From: Bacteroidota bacterium
Lineage (GTDB): Bacteria; Bacteroidota; Bacteroidia; Bacteroidales; Prolixibacteraceae
Length of the DNA stretch: 12,170 bases
Direction: 5' to 3'
Assembly (NCBI GenBank): GCA_023488865.1
Contig: JAMDDG010000290.1
Coordinates: forward strand, 1-12,170
A program made the translations under genes and the position numbers. Numbering within the stretch: the stretch's first letter is position 1; each line of letters starts with the position of its first letter. The notes beneath the pieces are model-generated. The model worked only from the letters and a program-made list of their open reading frames with translations, searched no databases and had not been told where the DNA came from. Positions 1 through 6,897 of the stretch are shown here, piece after piece.

Positions 1-571
1 TCCGGTACTTCTCCTCTCCAATGGAGGCTTTGACAACATCGTCGCGGATAAAAAGGACAATTGGCTCCAACATGCCCTGAAACCCTTTGGGAGCCCTGTC
101 ATAACCCTCTTTGTACCTTTTGGCAACTGAAAGAAAAATCAGCAATAATAAAATGATACTGGTAAAAAGGGAGGCTACATTCTTGGTAATTGAAAAATCG
201 AACGGCCTCACTTCTGATCCATCAGCCAATATCTCTACGACTTTACCTTTGTATTTAGATTCTTCGTTCCCGATACGAAAACCGGAATAACTGGCGGTAC
301 CGTGATGAAATTTATTAGAGATGAAAAAGTGAAAACCACTGCTTTTGCTATAAAGAATGACGGGTAAAGGGATGCTGAGGTTATGATCGCCAATTTTAGT
401 AATATGCCACTCATAAGAGTCGGCAATATGTTCCAGGATCAATTTACTGGCATTGAACTTTTCACGTGCCGGTTCAATTCCGGTTGTGGCCTGTTCTTCG
501 GCTTTTACCAAAAGAAAAGGGGATGTAACTAAAGCAGAGATGATTATAAATATTCTTAAGGCTTTCAGCAT
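1..571 (-). CDS. atpB: F0F1 ATP synthase subunit a, N-terminal part (runs off left edge)
   Basis: Subunit a of the membrane F0 sector forms the proton half-channels next to the c-ring. Only the first 190 codons are present. I translated them by hand from the ATG at 571, and there is no in-frame ATG between it and the preceding stop. Residues 1-24 look like a cleavable signal peptide ending in VKA before EE. A soluble periplasmic-type region of about 100 residues follows, as is usual for Bacteroidetes subunit a. A membrane segment lies at about 133-149, and the conserved stretch containing LEPIVLFIRDDV is at 168-179. The catalytic arginine helix lies beyond the window. It follows the atpI-like gene by 31 nt in the same direction, so it belongs to the atp operon. 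Family assignment is by recognition of the N-terminal region and the neighbours. Confidence 0.9.
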   Translation of the reverse strand, partial: MLKALRIFIIISALVTSPFLLVKAEEQATTGIEPAREKFNASKLILEHIADSYEWHITKIGDHNLSIPLPVILYSKSSGFHFFISNKFHHGTASYSGFRIGNEESKYKGKVVEILADGSEVRPFDFSITKNVASLFTSIILLLLIFLSVAKRYKEGYDRAPKGFQGMLEPIVLFIRDDVVKASIGEEKYR

Positions 572-602
572 TTCCGGTATTTTGTGCGTCAAATTTAATT
601 TT

Positions 603-1004
603 TTAATTTGAAGATTTTGGATTTTTTTTCAAAAAATTCAAAATTTCGATAACCTCAAAAATTGTGAAAGCCAAATAAAGCACTAAAAATGTAACGACAA
701 AATTGACCGCATTGGTTCGGTCGATTAACAAACAAACCAGAATAAAAACAAGGTAAATTAACAGCCTCACAGACATGATGGATAAATAGGTTGTACTGAA
801 CTTCCTGGGGTTCCGTTCGCTTGCATTCATCAGCTTCAAATGGCTTAAGAGAGTTATCAGCGCTACGATACCAAACTGAAGAGGGAAGACTTTCAGGTAA
901 TATTCTTTCAACAGGGTATCATAAAGGAGCAAGGAGACACCGATTAAGACCGAACAAAACAACAATGCCTTTTTAAGGAAAAAACGTTTTTCTTTGCTAA
1001 TCAT
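603..1004 (-). CDS. AtpI-like four-helix membrane protein of the atp operon
   Basis: A 133-residue protein with a basic N-terminus (MISKEKRFFLKK) and four hydrophobic segments at about 11-27, 40-54, 75-93 and 99-119. It ends in a Lys/Asn-rich cytoplasmic tail. Sequence identity to characterised AtpI is not obvious. The assignment rests on topology and on position between atpZ and atpB, where Bacteroidetes carry a poorly conserved AtpI-like protein. AtpI is thought to assist c-ring assembly or ion handling of the ATP synthase. The ATG at 1004 is 24 nt after the atpZ stop, consistent with one transcript. A conservative name would be 'hypothetical membrane protein of the atp operon'. Confidence 0.7.
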   Translation of the reverse strand: MISKEKRFFLKKALLFCSVLIGVSLLLYDTLLKEYYLKVFPLQFGIVALITLLSHLKLMNASERNPRKFSTTYLSIMSVRLLIYLVFILVCLLIDRTNAVNFVVTFLVLYLAFTIFEVIEILNFLKKNPKSSN

Positions 1005-1028
1005 GTCAGGACAAACTTATTCAGGTTA

Positions 1029-1244
1029 TTATTTTGTGAAAATGGTTTTAAAAAAAAGATAGAGGGACAAAATTGCAGCGGCTATAATCAATAGTATGGC
1101 AAAAATATGTGTTTCTAAGTGAAAGTAACCATCCAGCCACTTTCCTCCAAAAGCTCCAATCACTACAAGCACAATCATTTGGAAGACTAATCCAAAATAT
1201 TTAGCATAGGATTTCATGTAATCAAATTTATTGTCGTCAGCCAT
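1029..1244 (-). CDS. atpZ: AtpZ/AtpI family F0F1 ATPase accessory subunit
   Basis: A 71-residue protein with two membrane helices (about 15-35 and 46-67). A short loop between them carries the family signature GAFGGKWLDGYF at 31-42, the G-x-x-x-G-x-x-L-D pattern of the small AtpZ/AtpI proteins. The hydrophilic start (MADDNKFDYMKSYAKY) and basic end (KTIFTK) fit a hairpin with both termini in the cytoplasm. AtpZ-type proteins accompany ATP synthase operons and have been linked to c-ring assembly and Mg/Ca transport. It lies between the cytidylate-kinase-like gene (15 nt away) and the atpI-like gene (24 nt). A TAnnTTTG box ends 6 nt before its start codon. Confidence 0.85.
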   Translation of the reverse strand: MADDNKFDYMKSYAKYFGLVFQMIVLVVIGAFGGKWLDGYFHLETHIFAILLIIAAAILSLYLFFKTIFTK

Positions 1245-1250
1245 CTTTTA

Positions 1251-1258
1251 CAAATGTA
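1251..1258 (-). promoter_or_regulatory. Possible -7 box in front of atpZ
   Basis: On the minus strand the sequence reads TACATTTG, matching the Bacteroidetes -7 consensus TAnnTTTG. It ends 6 nt before the atpZ ATG and lies just outside the preceding gene. No clear TTG-type -33 element is seen 19-21 nt upstream. If it is active, the atp genes could be transcribed separately from aguAB, with an almost leaderless mRNA. A chance match is quite possible in AT-rich DNA. Confidence 0.3.
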
Positions 1259-1259
1259 T

Positions 1260-1952
1260 TTATATTAGCTTTTTAAGCTCTGCTGCATGGAAGGCCAGCT
1301 CACAAATTTGTTCATTGGTGAGCGACTTGCAGTTAAAACGCTCATCATAATATATTTCATCAGAAAATTTAGCCCTGAAATTGTCTCTGAACTTCGACCG
1401 TTGTATATCTCTTTCCAGGACAAACTTCCTGGCTTCGGCAAGCGGGATACACTTCCGGGTACTTACCACACCCGATTTCCACGACAGGGGAGCTTCGAGG
1501 TACAAATGCAGTGATTTGGGGATGTTCCAGGCTATGGCTCCTCCACCCCTTCCAACTATGATCACATGTCCTTCACTGGCCAGATGTAGAATCACATCAT
1601 GAATGACTTTCTTAATGCTTGCATTTCTGATATGGTAAGTTTCAGTAAAAGAGGCTACAAGATCTTGCAATACACCGCTTTCCCTGGCTTTTACATAGGT
1701 TTCCACATCACGCGGATTCATTTTTAGCTCCTCGGATGTTTTTAACAGGATCTCTTTGTTAACCCATTTCCATTTGGGAGCATGGCCATCCTTGACCATT
1801 TTCTTGTTTAGTTTGTTCATCAGCATCTCTGCAATGTCATTCCCCGGACAGCCGCATTCCCTTGAAATAGTAATAACCGGACCCTGATGGACCATTCTGG
1901 TTGAAGAAAATTCCAACCGTTCCCCCATGTACTTTAAAAATAGATTTTCCAT
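1260..1952 (-). CDS. Cytidylate kinase-like family protein
   Basis: A 230-residue protein. The segment GPVITISRECGCPGNDIAEM (24-43) is the nucleotide-binding region of the cytidylate-kinase-like family. It differs from a classical P-loop in having no GK[ST] triplet (SRECGCPGN). VIIVGRGGG at 130-138 and an Arg-rich segment containing ERDIQRSKFRDNF (180-192) resemble the core and lid of nucleoside monophosphate kinases. It may phosphorylate a nucleotide, but true Cmk activity is not shown. I chose the ATG at 1952, one nucleotide after the aguB stop. An upstream TTG at 1961 would overlap aguB and is less likely. The tight junction suggests translational coupling with aguB, and atpZ follows after 15 nt. 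Confidence 0.8.
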   Translation of the reverse strand: MENLFLKYMGERLEFSSTRMVHQGPVITISRECGCPGNDIAEMLMNKLNKKMVKDGHAPKWKWVNKEILLKTSEELKMNPRDVETYVKARESGVLQDLVASFTETYHIRNASIKKVIHDVILHLASEGHVIIVGRGGGAIAWNIPKSLHLYLEAPLSWKSGVVSTRKCIPLAEARKFVLERDIQRSKFRDNFRAKFSDEIYYDERFNCKSLTNEQICELAFHAAELKKLI

Positions 1953-1953
1953 T

Positions 1954-2832
1954 TCAATCAAGATAACGTTTGGTTAAATCCTCGTATGCATCAATCCTTC
2001 TGTCTCGTAAAAATGGCCACCATCTTCTAACATTTTCGGAATTATGCAGGTCAATGTCCACGAGTAGATTGGCATTTTCTGCCTCAGGTGCCAAAGCTAA
2101 AAATTCACCTTGAGAACCTGCAACAAAACTATGCCCCCAGAATTTAATTCCCTGTGTATTAACCGAATAATCTGCTTCAACCCCTGTGCGATTAACGGCA
2201 ATTACCGGAATACCATTAGCAATCGCATGTCCTCTCTGGACTGTAAGCCATGCATCAAGTTGCCTTTTTTGTTCCGATTCAGTGTCATTGGATGTCCAGC
2301 CAATCGCTGTAGGATAGATTAGGATTTGAGCGCCGGCAAGTGCCATTAAACGAGCGGCTTCAGGGTACCATTGATCCCAGCAGACCAATACACCCAATTT
2401 CCCCACCGAGGTCTGAATAGGTTTGAAACCGAGGTCCCCTGGTGTGAAATAGAATTTCTCATAATAGTTTGGATCATCCGGAATGTGCATTTTACGATAA
2501 ATCCCAGCTATTGAACCATCCTTTTCGAAAACCACAGCTGTATTGTGGTACAAACCCACTGCCCTCTTCTCGAAAAGTGAAGTAACCAATACAATATGTA
2601 ACTTCCTGGCAAGTTTACTGTAGTATTCGGAGGATTTTCCCGGAATAGGCTCAGCCAAATCGAAATTGGCCAGATCTTCAGTCTGGCAGAAATAAAGTGA
2701 CTCGTGCAATTCCTGCAAAACAACCAATTCAGCGCCTTCCGATGCGCATTTTGAAATATTATAGGTCAGCTTCTTCCTGTTCAACTCTTTATCAGAAGAG
2801 TTGGATTGCTGGATAAGGGCTACTTTTAGCAT
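1954..2832 (-). CDS. aguB: N-carbamoylputrescine amidase (carbon-nitrogen hydrolase)
   Basis: The protein hydrolyses N-carbamoylputrescine to putrescine, CO2 and ammonia, the last step of the agmatine route to polyamines, in the cytoplasm. It has 292 residues, the normal length for the family. The nitrilase-fold triad is visible: E41 (VVLQELHES), K114 (YRKMHIPDDPNYYEKFYF) and C151 (LGVLVCWDQWYPEAARL). The segment GHSFVAG and the C-terminal RRWWPFLRDRRIDAY are typical of AguB. The reading frame stays open to 2934, but the extra codons overlap aguA and do not resemble the family. The ATG at 2832 (MLKVALIQQ) gives the expected N-terminus. It lies 29 nt after aguA on the same strand, which supports the pathway assignment. 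Confidence 0.95.
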   Translation of the reverse strand: MLKVALIQQSNSSDKELNRKKLTYNISKCASEGAELVVLQELHESLYFCQTEDLANFDLAEPIPGKSSEYYSKLARKLHIVLVTSLFEKRAVGLYHNTAVVFEKDGSIAGIYRKMHIPDDPNYYEKFYFTPGDLGFKPIQTSVGKLGVLVCWDQWYPEAARLMALAGAQILIYPTAIGWTSNDTESEQKRQLDAWLTVQRGHAIANGIPVIAVNRTGVEADYSVNTQGIKFWGHSFVAGSQGEFLALAPEAENANLLVDIDLHNSENVRRWWPFLRDRRIDAYEDLTKRYLD

Positions 2833-2861
2833 ATCATTGATTACTAGGTAATTTAATAGTT

Positions 2862-3896
2862 TTATATTACACCAAATGGAAGCTGCATGGATACACAGTG
2901 AAGCGATCCATGTTGCTTTATCAACGTGGAGCACTCAATGCCAACTACCTCCCTGTCAGGAAATGCCTTTTGCAGACTCATTCTGGCAATTTCATCCTTG
3001 GCGGTGGAATAGAAAGGCATCAGAACTTTATTATTGATAATCAAAAAATTGGCATATGTTGCCGGCAATCTGGCGCCTGTTTCATCCCCCACATAATCAG
3101 CCATAGGAAGCTCTATCAGCTCATAGGGTTTTCCGTCAAGCGTTTTAAACGATCTAATCTCCTCCTCCATTTGCTTAAGTTGAAGGTAATGCTCATCCGA
3201 AGGATCGCTGCATTTGACATAAGCGATGCACTTCTCATGGCAAAATCGTGCCAAAGTATCTATGTGGCTATCGGTGTCATCTCCGGCCAGATAACCGGCT
3301 GACAACCAAAGAATTCGCTGAAGTTCAAATGTTTTAATCAGATAAAATTCTATCTCTTTTTTAGACATCTTCTCATTTCTGTTCTTTGAAAGCAGGCAAG
3401 CCTCAGTAGTGAGCATGGTTCCCAATCCATCTGTCTCAAAACTTCCTCCTTCTAAAACAATATTCATGCAATTAATGTATCTGACACTTTTGGAAAAAAG
3501 CCCGGCTTTAAACATCTGATCAGTTATTTGATTATCCAGCCAGGCAGGAAACTTCAATCCCCAACCATTAAACTGGAAATCATACAATTCAGGTGTACCA
3601 TTGACCATCACGGTAACTGGCCCGTGATCCCTGGCCCATGTATCATTGGAATCGAGTTGAACCAAAATCAGATTTCCGGCCAAAGATTGATCGATCTTTA
3701 ATGCAACGGCATCAGGATCGGAACAGATAACTATTAGCTTTTCTTCTTTTAGTATCTCATTGGATATTAATATAAAACAAGCTTCTACCTCATCAAGAAG
3801 ATCAGCCCAATCGCTCTTTGCATGAGGCCAGGTCAGCATCACTCCACTTTGCGGATACCATTCAGGGGGTAAAAATTTTGACTTATTTGATATCAT
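2862..3896 (-). CDS. aguA: Agmatine deiminase
   Basis: The enzyme converts agmatine to N-carbamoylputrescine and ammonia, supplying AguB encoded just downstream. Starting from the ATG at 3896 the protein has 344 residues, close to the usual 340-370. Family landmarks are PPEWYPQSGVMLTWPH (10-25), NDTWARDHGP (84-93), the EGG turn (149-151), GDDTDSHIDTLARF (205-218) with a catalytic His, and the nucleophile C334 in GSLHCVSMQLP. A TTG three codons upstream (3905) is an alternative start but overlaps a promoter-like box. It is the first gene of the minus-strand aguA-aguB-cmk-like-atp cluster, 65 nt after the serine hydrolase. The arginine decarboxylase that would make agmatine is not in the window. 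Confidence 0.95.
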   Translation of the reverse strand: MISNKSKFLPPEWYPQSGVMLTWPHAKSDWADLLDEVEACFILISNEILKEEKLIVICSDPDAVALKIDQSLAGNLILVQLDSNDTWARDHGPVTVMVNGTPELYDFQFNGWGLKFPAWLDNQITDQMFKAGLFSKSVRYINCMNIVLEGGSFETDGLGTMLTTEACLLSKNRNEKMSKKEIEFYLIKTFELQRILWLSAGYLAGDDTDSHIDTLARFCHEKCIAYVKCSDPSDEHYLQLKQMEEEIRSFKTLDGKPYELIELPMADYVGDETGARLPATYANFLIINNKVLMPFYSTAKDEIARMSLQKAFPDREVVGIECSTLIKQHGSLHCVSMQLPFGVI

Positions 3897-3902
3897 AGCA
3901 AG

Positions 3903-3910
3903 CAAAGGTA
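3903..3910 (-). promoter_or_regulatory. Putative -7 box for aguA operon
   Basis: On the minus strand the sequence reads TACCTTTG, matching TAnnTTTG, 6 nt before the aguA ATG. Transcription would start at or very near the start codon, giving a leaderless or nearly leaderless mRNA. No convincing -33 TTG is seen at the usual spacing. It lies in the 65-nt gap after the serine hydrolase, the natural place for an operon promoter. I see no terminator hairpin in that gap. Confidence 0.4.
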
Positions 3911-3961
3911 AGTAAAATGGACGAACAGCTAAATTCTCCTGTTAATCATAGTAAAAAAAGC

Positions 3962-5320
3962 CTATTTTGAGCTCCCAAATGCCTTTAAAATTCCGACTAA
4001 AAATTGGTTATAGTCAAAATGATTCCCTTCAAATCCCAGTCTGACAACAACCAGCTGCCTGGATGGTATGATAAATATTCGTTGCCCCCTATGGCCCTGG
4101 CAGGAAAACATATCTTCAGGAACATCCGGCAATTTCTTTGAGCGATTAAGCCAAAATTGAGCACCGTATTGGCCATTCGCAGCATCGGCAGGGGTCCGGG
4201 TGTATGTAACCCATCCTTTGGGAAGTATGGTATCCCCCTTCCACACTCCGTCCTGCAGATATAATTGACCAAATTTGGCCCAGTCCCTTGCACTCGCATA
4301 ACCGTAAGAGGAACATACAAAATAATTGTGGGCATCTGTTTCAAGTACCATACTGTTCATACCCAATTTATTGAAAAGTTCTTTGTAGGGAAATTCAAAA
4401 TATTCCGGATCGTTGTTCAGTGTATTCCTTATTATTCCAGACAAAATATTGGCGGTTCCTGAAGAATATTTCCATTCAGTATTGGGCTTTTTTTCAAACG
4501 GGGCAGTAATTGCTGATTGATAACAGTTTCGCTCTCTGTACAGCATCGTTGTTGCTTCCGACACATCAGCGTAATCTTCATTCCATTTCAAACCGCTGCT
4601 CATGTGCATTAAGTCATTCACTGTAATTTCCCTGCGTTTGTCTTTCAGCCACTCTTCAACCGGCGCAGAGGCAGATATTGATAATTCTCCCTGTTTTACC
4701 AGGATTCCGATCATGGCATTTACCATGCTTTTGTTCATCGACCAGCCCCATAGTTTTGTATCCGGCGTAATGGATTGTTCTTTCCAGTACCCTTCGGCAA
4801 CCAGCTTCCCTTTGTAGGCAACTGCAACAGCAGCAGTTCGTTTCACTTTTGCGCCGGGTTTATCAAAAGCAACACCTACCGCATGTTTAAGTGATGTTGT
4901 ATCGATCTCGGGAAAAATAGTATCGCTCATTCTGTCCCCATCGGGCCAGGGGCTTCTCCATGAGTGTGCAGTTAATGTTTTGGACTGCGAATAGGCCGGA
5001 GTTAATTCTGCAGGAGTGGATTCGTCCACCAGGCAACAGCCCAAACCTTCACGGTAGATTGCTTTTTGTTTTGAAAGGCCGAAAAGCGAAGTGGTTACAC
5101 TTTTCTCGTTATAATTGATGATACTGCTTGTAAATTTAACGATGGAATAATCAAGATCATTTGCCTTGACCATTTCAGGCTCTCTTCCTGCTACAAAAAT
5201 ACCTGATGCCATACATTTTGCCGCATAGCCTGTTGCTATATACAATTTTGGATATTGTGAGGTCCCGATACCTAAAAGGGTGACGACAACCAGCAAAGGG
5301 ATCCAAATTCTATTTTTCAT
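3962..5320 (-). CDS. Serine hydrolase, beta-lactamase / 6-aminohexanoate-dimer-hydrolase fold
   Basis: A 452-residue protein. Residues 5-20 are a hydrophobic membrane anchor or signal segment, followed by a conserved-looking region with CMASGIFVAGR (36-46). The hydrolase domain shows the nucleophile motif SxxK (S195-M-N-K198 in WGWSMNKSM) and DLMHMSSGLKW (236-246). It also has the second motif Y285-S-S (KYSSGTANILSG) and the third motif around GHRGQ (409-413). This pattern fits class C-like serine hydrolases and amidases/esterases such as 6-aminohexanoate-dimer hydrolase rather than a resistance beta-lactamase. Substrate is unknown. The location is probably the periplasm or the inner membrane, facing outward. 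It is divergent from the GNAT-like gene and has its own TAnnTTTG box at 5341-5348. Confidence 0.85.
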   Translation of the reverse strand: MKNRIWIPLLVVVTLLGIGTSQYPKLYIATGYAAKCMASGIFVAGREPEMVKANDLDYSIVKFTSSIINYNEKSVTTSLFGLSKQKAIYREGLGCCLVDESTPAELTPAYSQSKTLTAHSWRSPWPDGDRMSDTIFPEIDTTSLKHAVGVAFDKPGAKVKRTAAVAVAYKGKLVAEGYWKEQSITPDTKLWGWSMNKSMVNAMIGILVKQGELSISASAPVEEWLKDKRREITVNDLMHMSSGLKWNEDYADVSEATTMLYRERNCYQSAITAPFEKKPNTEWKYSSGTANILSGIIRNTLNNDPEYFEFPYKELFNKLGMNSMVLETDAHNYFVCSSYGYASARDWAKFGQLYLQDGVWKGDTILPKGWVTYTRTPADAANGQYGAQFWLNRSKKLPDVPEDMFSCQGHRGQRIFIIPSRQLVVVRLGFEGNHFDYNQFLVGILKAFGSSK

Positions 5321-5340
5321 CTCTTAATTGTTTATTTATC

Positions 5341-5348
5341 CAAAGCTA
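5341..5348 (-). promoter_or_regulatory. Putative -7 box for serine hydrolase gene
   Basis: On the minus strand the sequence reads TAGCTTTG, a match to TAnnTTTG, 20 nt before the ATG at 5320, a plausible leader length. It lies inside a 13-mer, TAAGTAGCTTTGG, that recurs upstream of the DUF502 gene (8283-8295, same strand). A -33 element at the expected spacing is not evident. Confidence 0.45.
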
Positions 5349-5441
5349 CTTAAAAATTCAAGAAAATTGGTACTTATCATCGATTGAGAGTTGCAGTCTA
5401 AGAATGGTTTTCTTATATTTCGGATGCAATTGGGTTTTTTA

Positions 5442-5449
5442 TACTTTTG
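5442..5449 (+). promoter_or_regulatory. Putative -7 box for GNAT-like gene
   Basis: TACTTTTG matches TAnnTTTG and ends 27 nt before the ATG at 5477. A TTG lies only 9 nt upstream (5430-5432), too close to be a standard -33 element. The preceding 5 nt extend a 13-mer (TTTTATACTTTTG, 5437-5449) that occurs again just after this gene at 6727-6739. Confidence 0.45.
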
Positions 5450-5476
5450 GATTTTATATTGTAACCAAAATAACTT

Positions 5477-6676
5477 ATGCTGCCAGCTTCCGGATACCGA
5501 ATCATAGAGGTAAATGATCTGTTAAAAATCAAGGAGTTTAATGAATTCCCTTCCTGGTTATACCTGGATGATCCTAATTGGTGCCGTCCTTTGGATGCCA
5601 GCGTGGAAGAGATTTTTAACCATAAAGAGAATAAACGCCTTAAAAACGGAAATATCATTCGATGGATTGTTAAGGATCCCGGAAATCGCTGTCTCGGTAG
5701 AATAGCGGCATTCTACACTGAGGATTCATTCGTGCAATTTGATCAACCAACCGGTGGAATAGGTTTTTTTGACTCAATTGATAATCTGGAGGTTGCTTTT
5801 TTGTTGTTCGACACTGCCAAAGAATGGTTACAATCCAAAGGGATTGAGGCAATGGATGGGCCAACCAATCCTGGAATGAGAGATGCTTTTTGGGGATGCC
5901 TGGTTGACGGATTTTATGAACCTGTATTTAATATGCCTTACAATTTCCCCTACTACAAAAATCTTTATGAAGAATATGGGTTCAAAAACTACTTTAATCA
6001 ATATACCTATCAGCGGACCTTTGAAGATACTTCGGATTTGCATCCGGTGGTCCTCAGGACAGCCAACCGAATTCTATCGAACCAGGATTACCAGTTTCGC
6101 TTAATTGAAAAAGGGAACAAACAATTTGCACTCGACTTTCAGGCGATCTACAACAAAGCCTGGAGCAAGTTTGCCGGGACAAAAGATTTAACCGATCAGG
6201 AAGCATTAACCTTGCTCAAATCAATGGAACCTATTATGGATGAAAGGTTGATCATTTTCGGCTATTTCAAAGGTGGGCCGATTGCATTTTTCATCATGAT
6301 GCCGGATATCGGACAAATTACCAAAAAATTTAATGGTAAATTTAATTGGATCAACAAATTACGTTTTCTCTGGGACCTGAAAGCCCTACACCGCGTGGAC
6401 AGGGTCATCGGACGAATTTTCGGCGTAATACCCGAATTTCAAAATAAAGGAGTGGAAGGCGCTTTGGTACTGTTTTTTCAACAGCAGGTTTTAAAACCAT
6501 CTTTCAAATACAAGACCTTCGAACTGAACTGGATTGGCGATTTTAATCCGGTCATGATGAAAGTCGCTGAATTTATAGGGGGGAAGATCTACAAGACCCA
6601 TGTAACCTACCGATTTCTGTTTGATAGGAAGGCAGAATTTAGCCGGGCCCCATTGGTCAACCAATCCGGGAATTAA
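5477..6676 (+). CDS. GNAT-like acyltransferase family protein (YghO-like), function unknown
   Basis: A 399-residue soluble protein. The N-terminal half has GRIAAFYTEDS (74-84), GGIGFFDSIDNLEVAFLLFD (93-112) and TAKEWLQSKGIEAMDGPTNPG (113-133). A second conserved block follows with LVDGFYEPVFNMPYNFPYYK (142-161) and YGF. The C-terminal half contains GRIFGVIPEFQNKGVEGALV (about 311-330), which resembles the acetyl-CoA-binding A motif of GNAT folds (a Q/R-x-x-G-x-G/A-like loop). This layout matches a widespread, uncharacterised family of about 380-400 residues that includes E. coli YghO. No substrate can be named. It stands alone on the plus strand, divergent from the serine hydrolase and convergent with the metallopeptidase gene. 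Confidence 0.75.
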   Translation: MLPASGYRIIEVNDLLKIKEFNEFPSWLYLDDPNWCRPLDASVEEIFNHKENKRLKNGNIIRWIVKDPGNRCLGRIAAFYTEDSFVQFDQPTGGIGFFDSIDNLEVAFLLFDTAKEWLQSKGIEAMDGPTNPGMRDAFWGCLVDGFYEPVFNMPYNFPYYKNLYEEYGFKNYFNQYTYQRTFEDTSDLHPVVLRTANRILSNQDYQFRLIEKGNKQFALDFQAIYNKAWSKFAGTKDLTDQEALTLLKSMEPIMDERLIIFGYFKGGPIAFFIMMPDIGQITKKFNGKFNWINKLRFLWDLKALHRVDRVIGRIFGVIPEFQNKGVEGALVLFFQQQVLKPSFKYKTFELNWIGDFNPVMMKVAEFIGGKIYKTHVTYRFLFDRKAEFSRAPLVNQSGN

Positions 6677-6897
6677 ATATTACCATTATTAAAGTTTTCG
6701 TGATGATTACAAATGTAATTTGAAGATTTTATACTTTTGTAACATCCTGTCAGTTTTGAAAAAAGCCATTCTGAATTTTCCAAAAAACCTCATTTAGAGA
6801 CCTTTATGGATTAATCGTTGAGAATATAATAAACTGTGGTTATAAAATTGATAAGGCTAAAAAATCAAATCTCGCTGAGTTGGTTGAAAATTGAAAC
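6677..6897. other. Convergent gap without a gene; orphan promoter-like box
   Basis: These 221 nt lie between the ends of two converging genes and show no credible reading frame and no GC-rich hairpin followed by a T tract. They contain an inverted repeat ATTACA-AA-TGTAAT (6706-6719). They also hold a plus-strand TACTTTTG box (6732-6739) inside a 13-mer shared with the promoter region of the upstream gene. A transcript starting here would be non-coding and would run antisense into the 3' end of the metallopeptidase gene. A decayed promoter region is an equally good explanation. Confidence 0.4.
6706..6719. repeat. Short inverted repeat ATTACA-N2-TGTAAT
   Basis: Two perfect 6-nt arms are separated by AA, 12 nt before the TACTTTTG box at 6732. 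Minus-strand reading gives TACATTTG (6717-6710), so it also contains a -7-like box on that strand. It could be an operator half-related to the palindrome at 9809-9830 (shared TGTAA core), but the spacer is 2 nt rather than 4 and AT-rich palindromes arise by chance. Confidence 0.3.

Noticed and set aside
2833..2934. N-terminal extension of the aguB frame by 34 codons
   Set aside because: It overlaps the end of aguA and does not resemble the family; the ATG at 2832 gives the standard start MLKVALIQQ.
2898..3302. Plus-strand reading frame of 134 codons opposite aguA
   Set aside because: Antisense shadow of a well-supported gene, with no recognisable motif.
3997..4344. Minus-strand 115-codon frame inside the serine hydrolase gene
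   Set aside because: Alternate frame of the same strand within a clear gene, low complexity of motifs and no start signal.
3962..5320. Antibiotic-resistance beta-lactamase
   Set aside because: SxxK is present, but the length, the N-terminal region and the YSS/GHRG motifs fit the general serine hydrolase/6-aminohexanoate-dimer hydrolase group; no resistance context.
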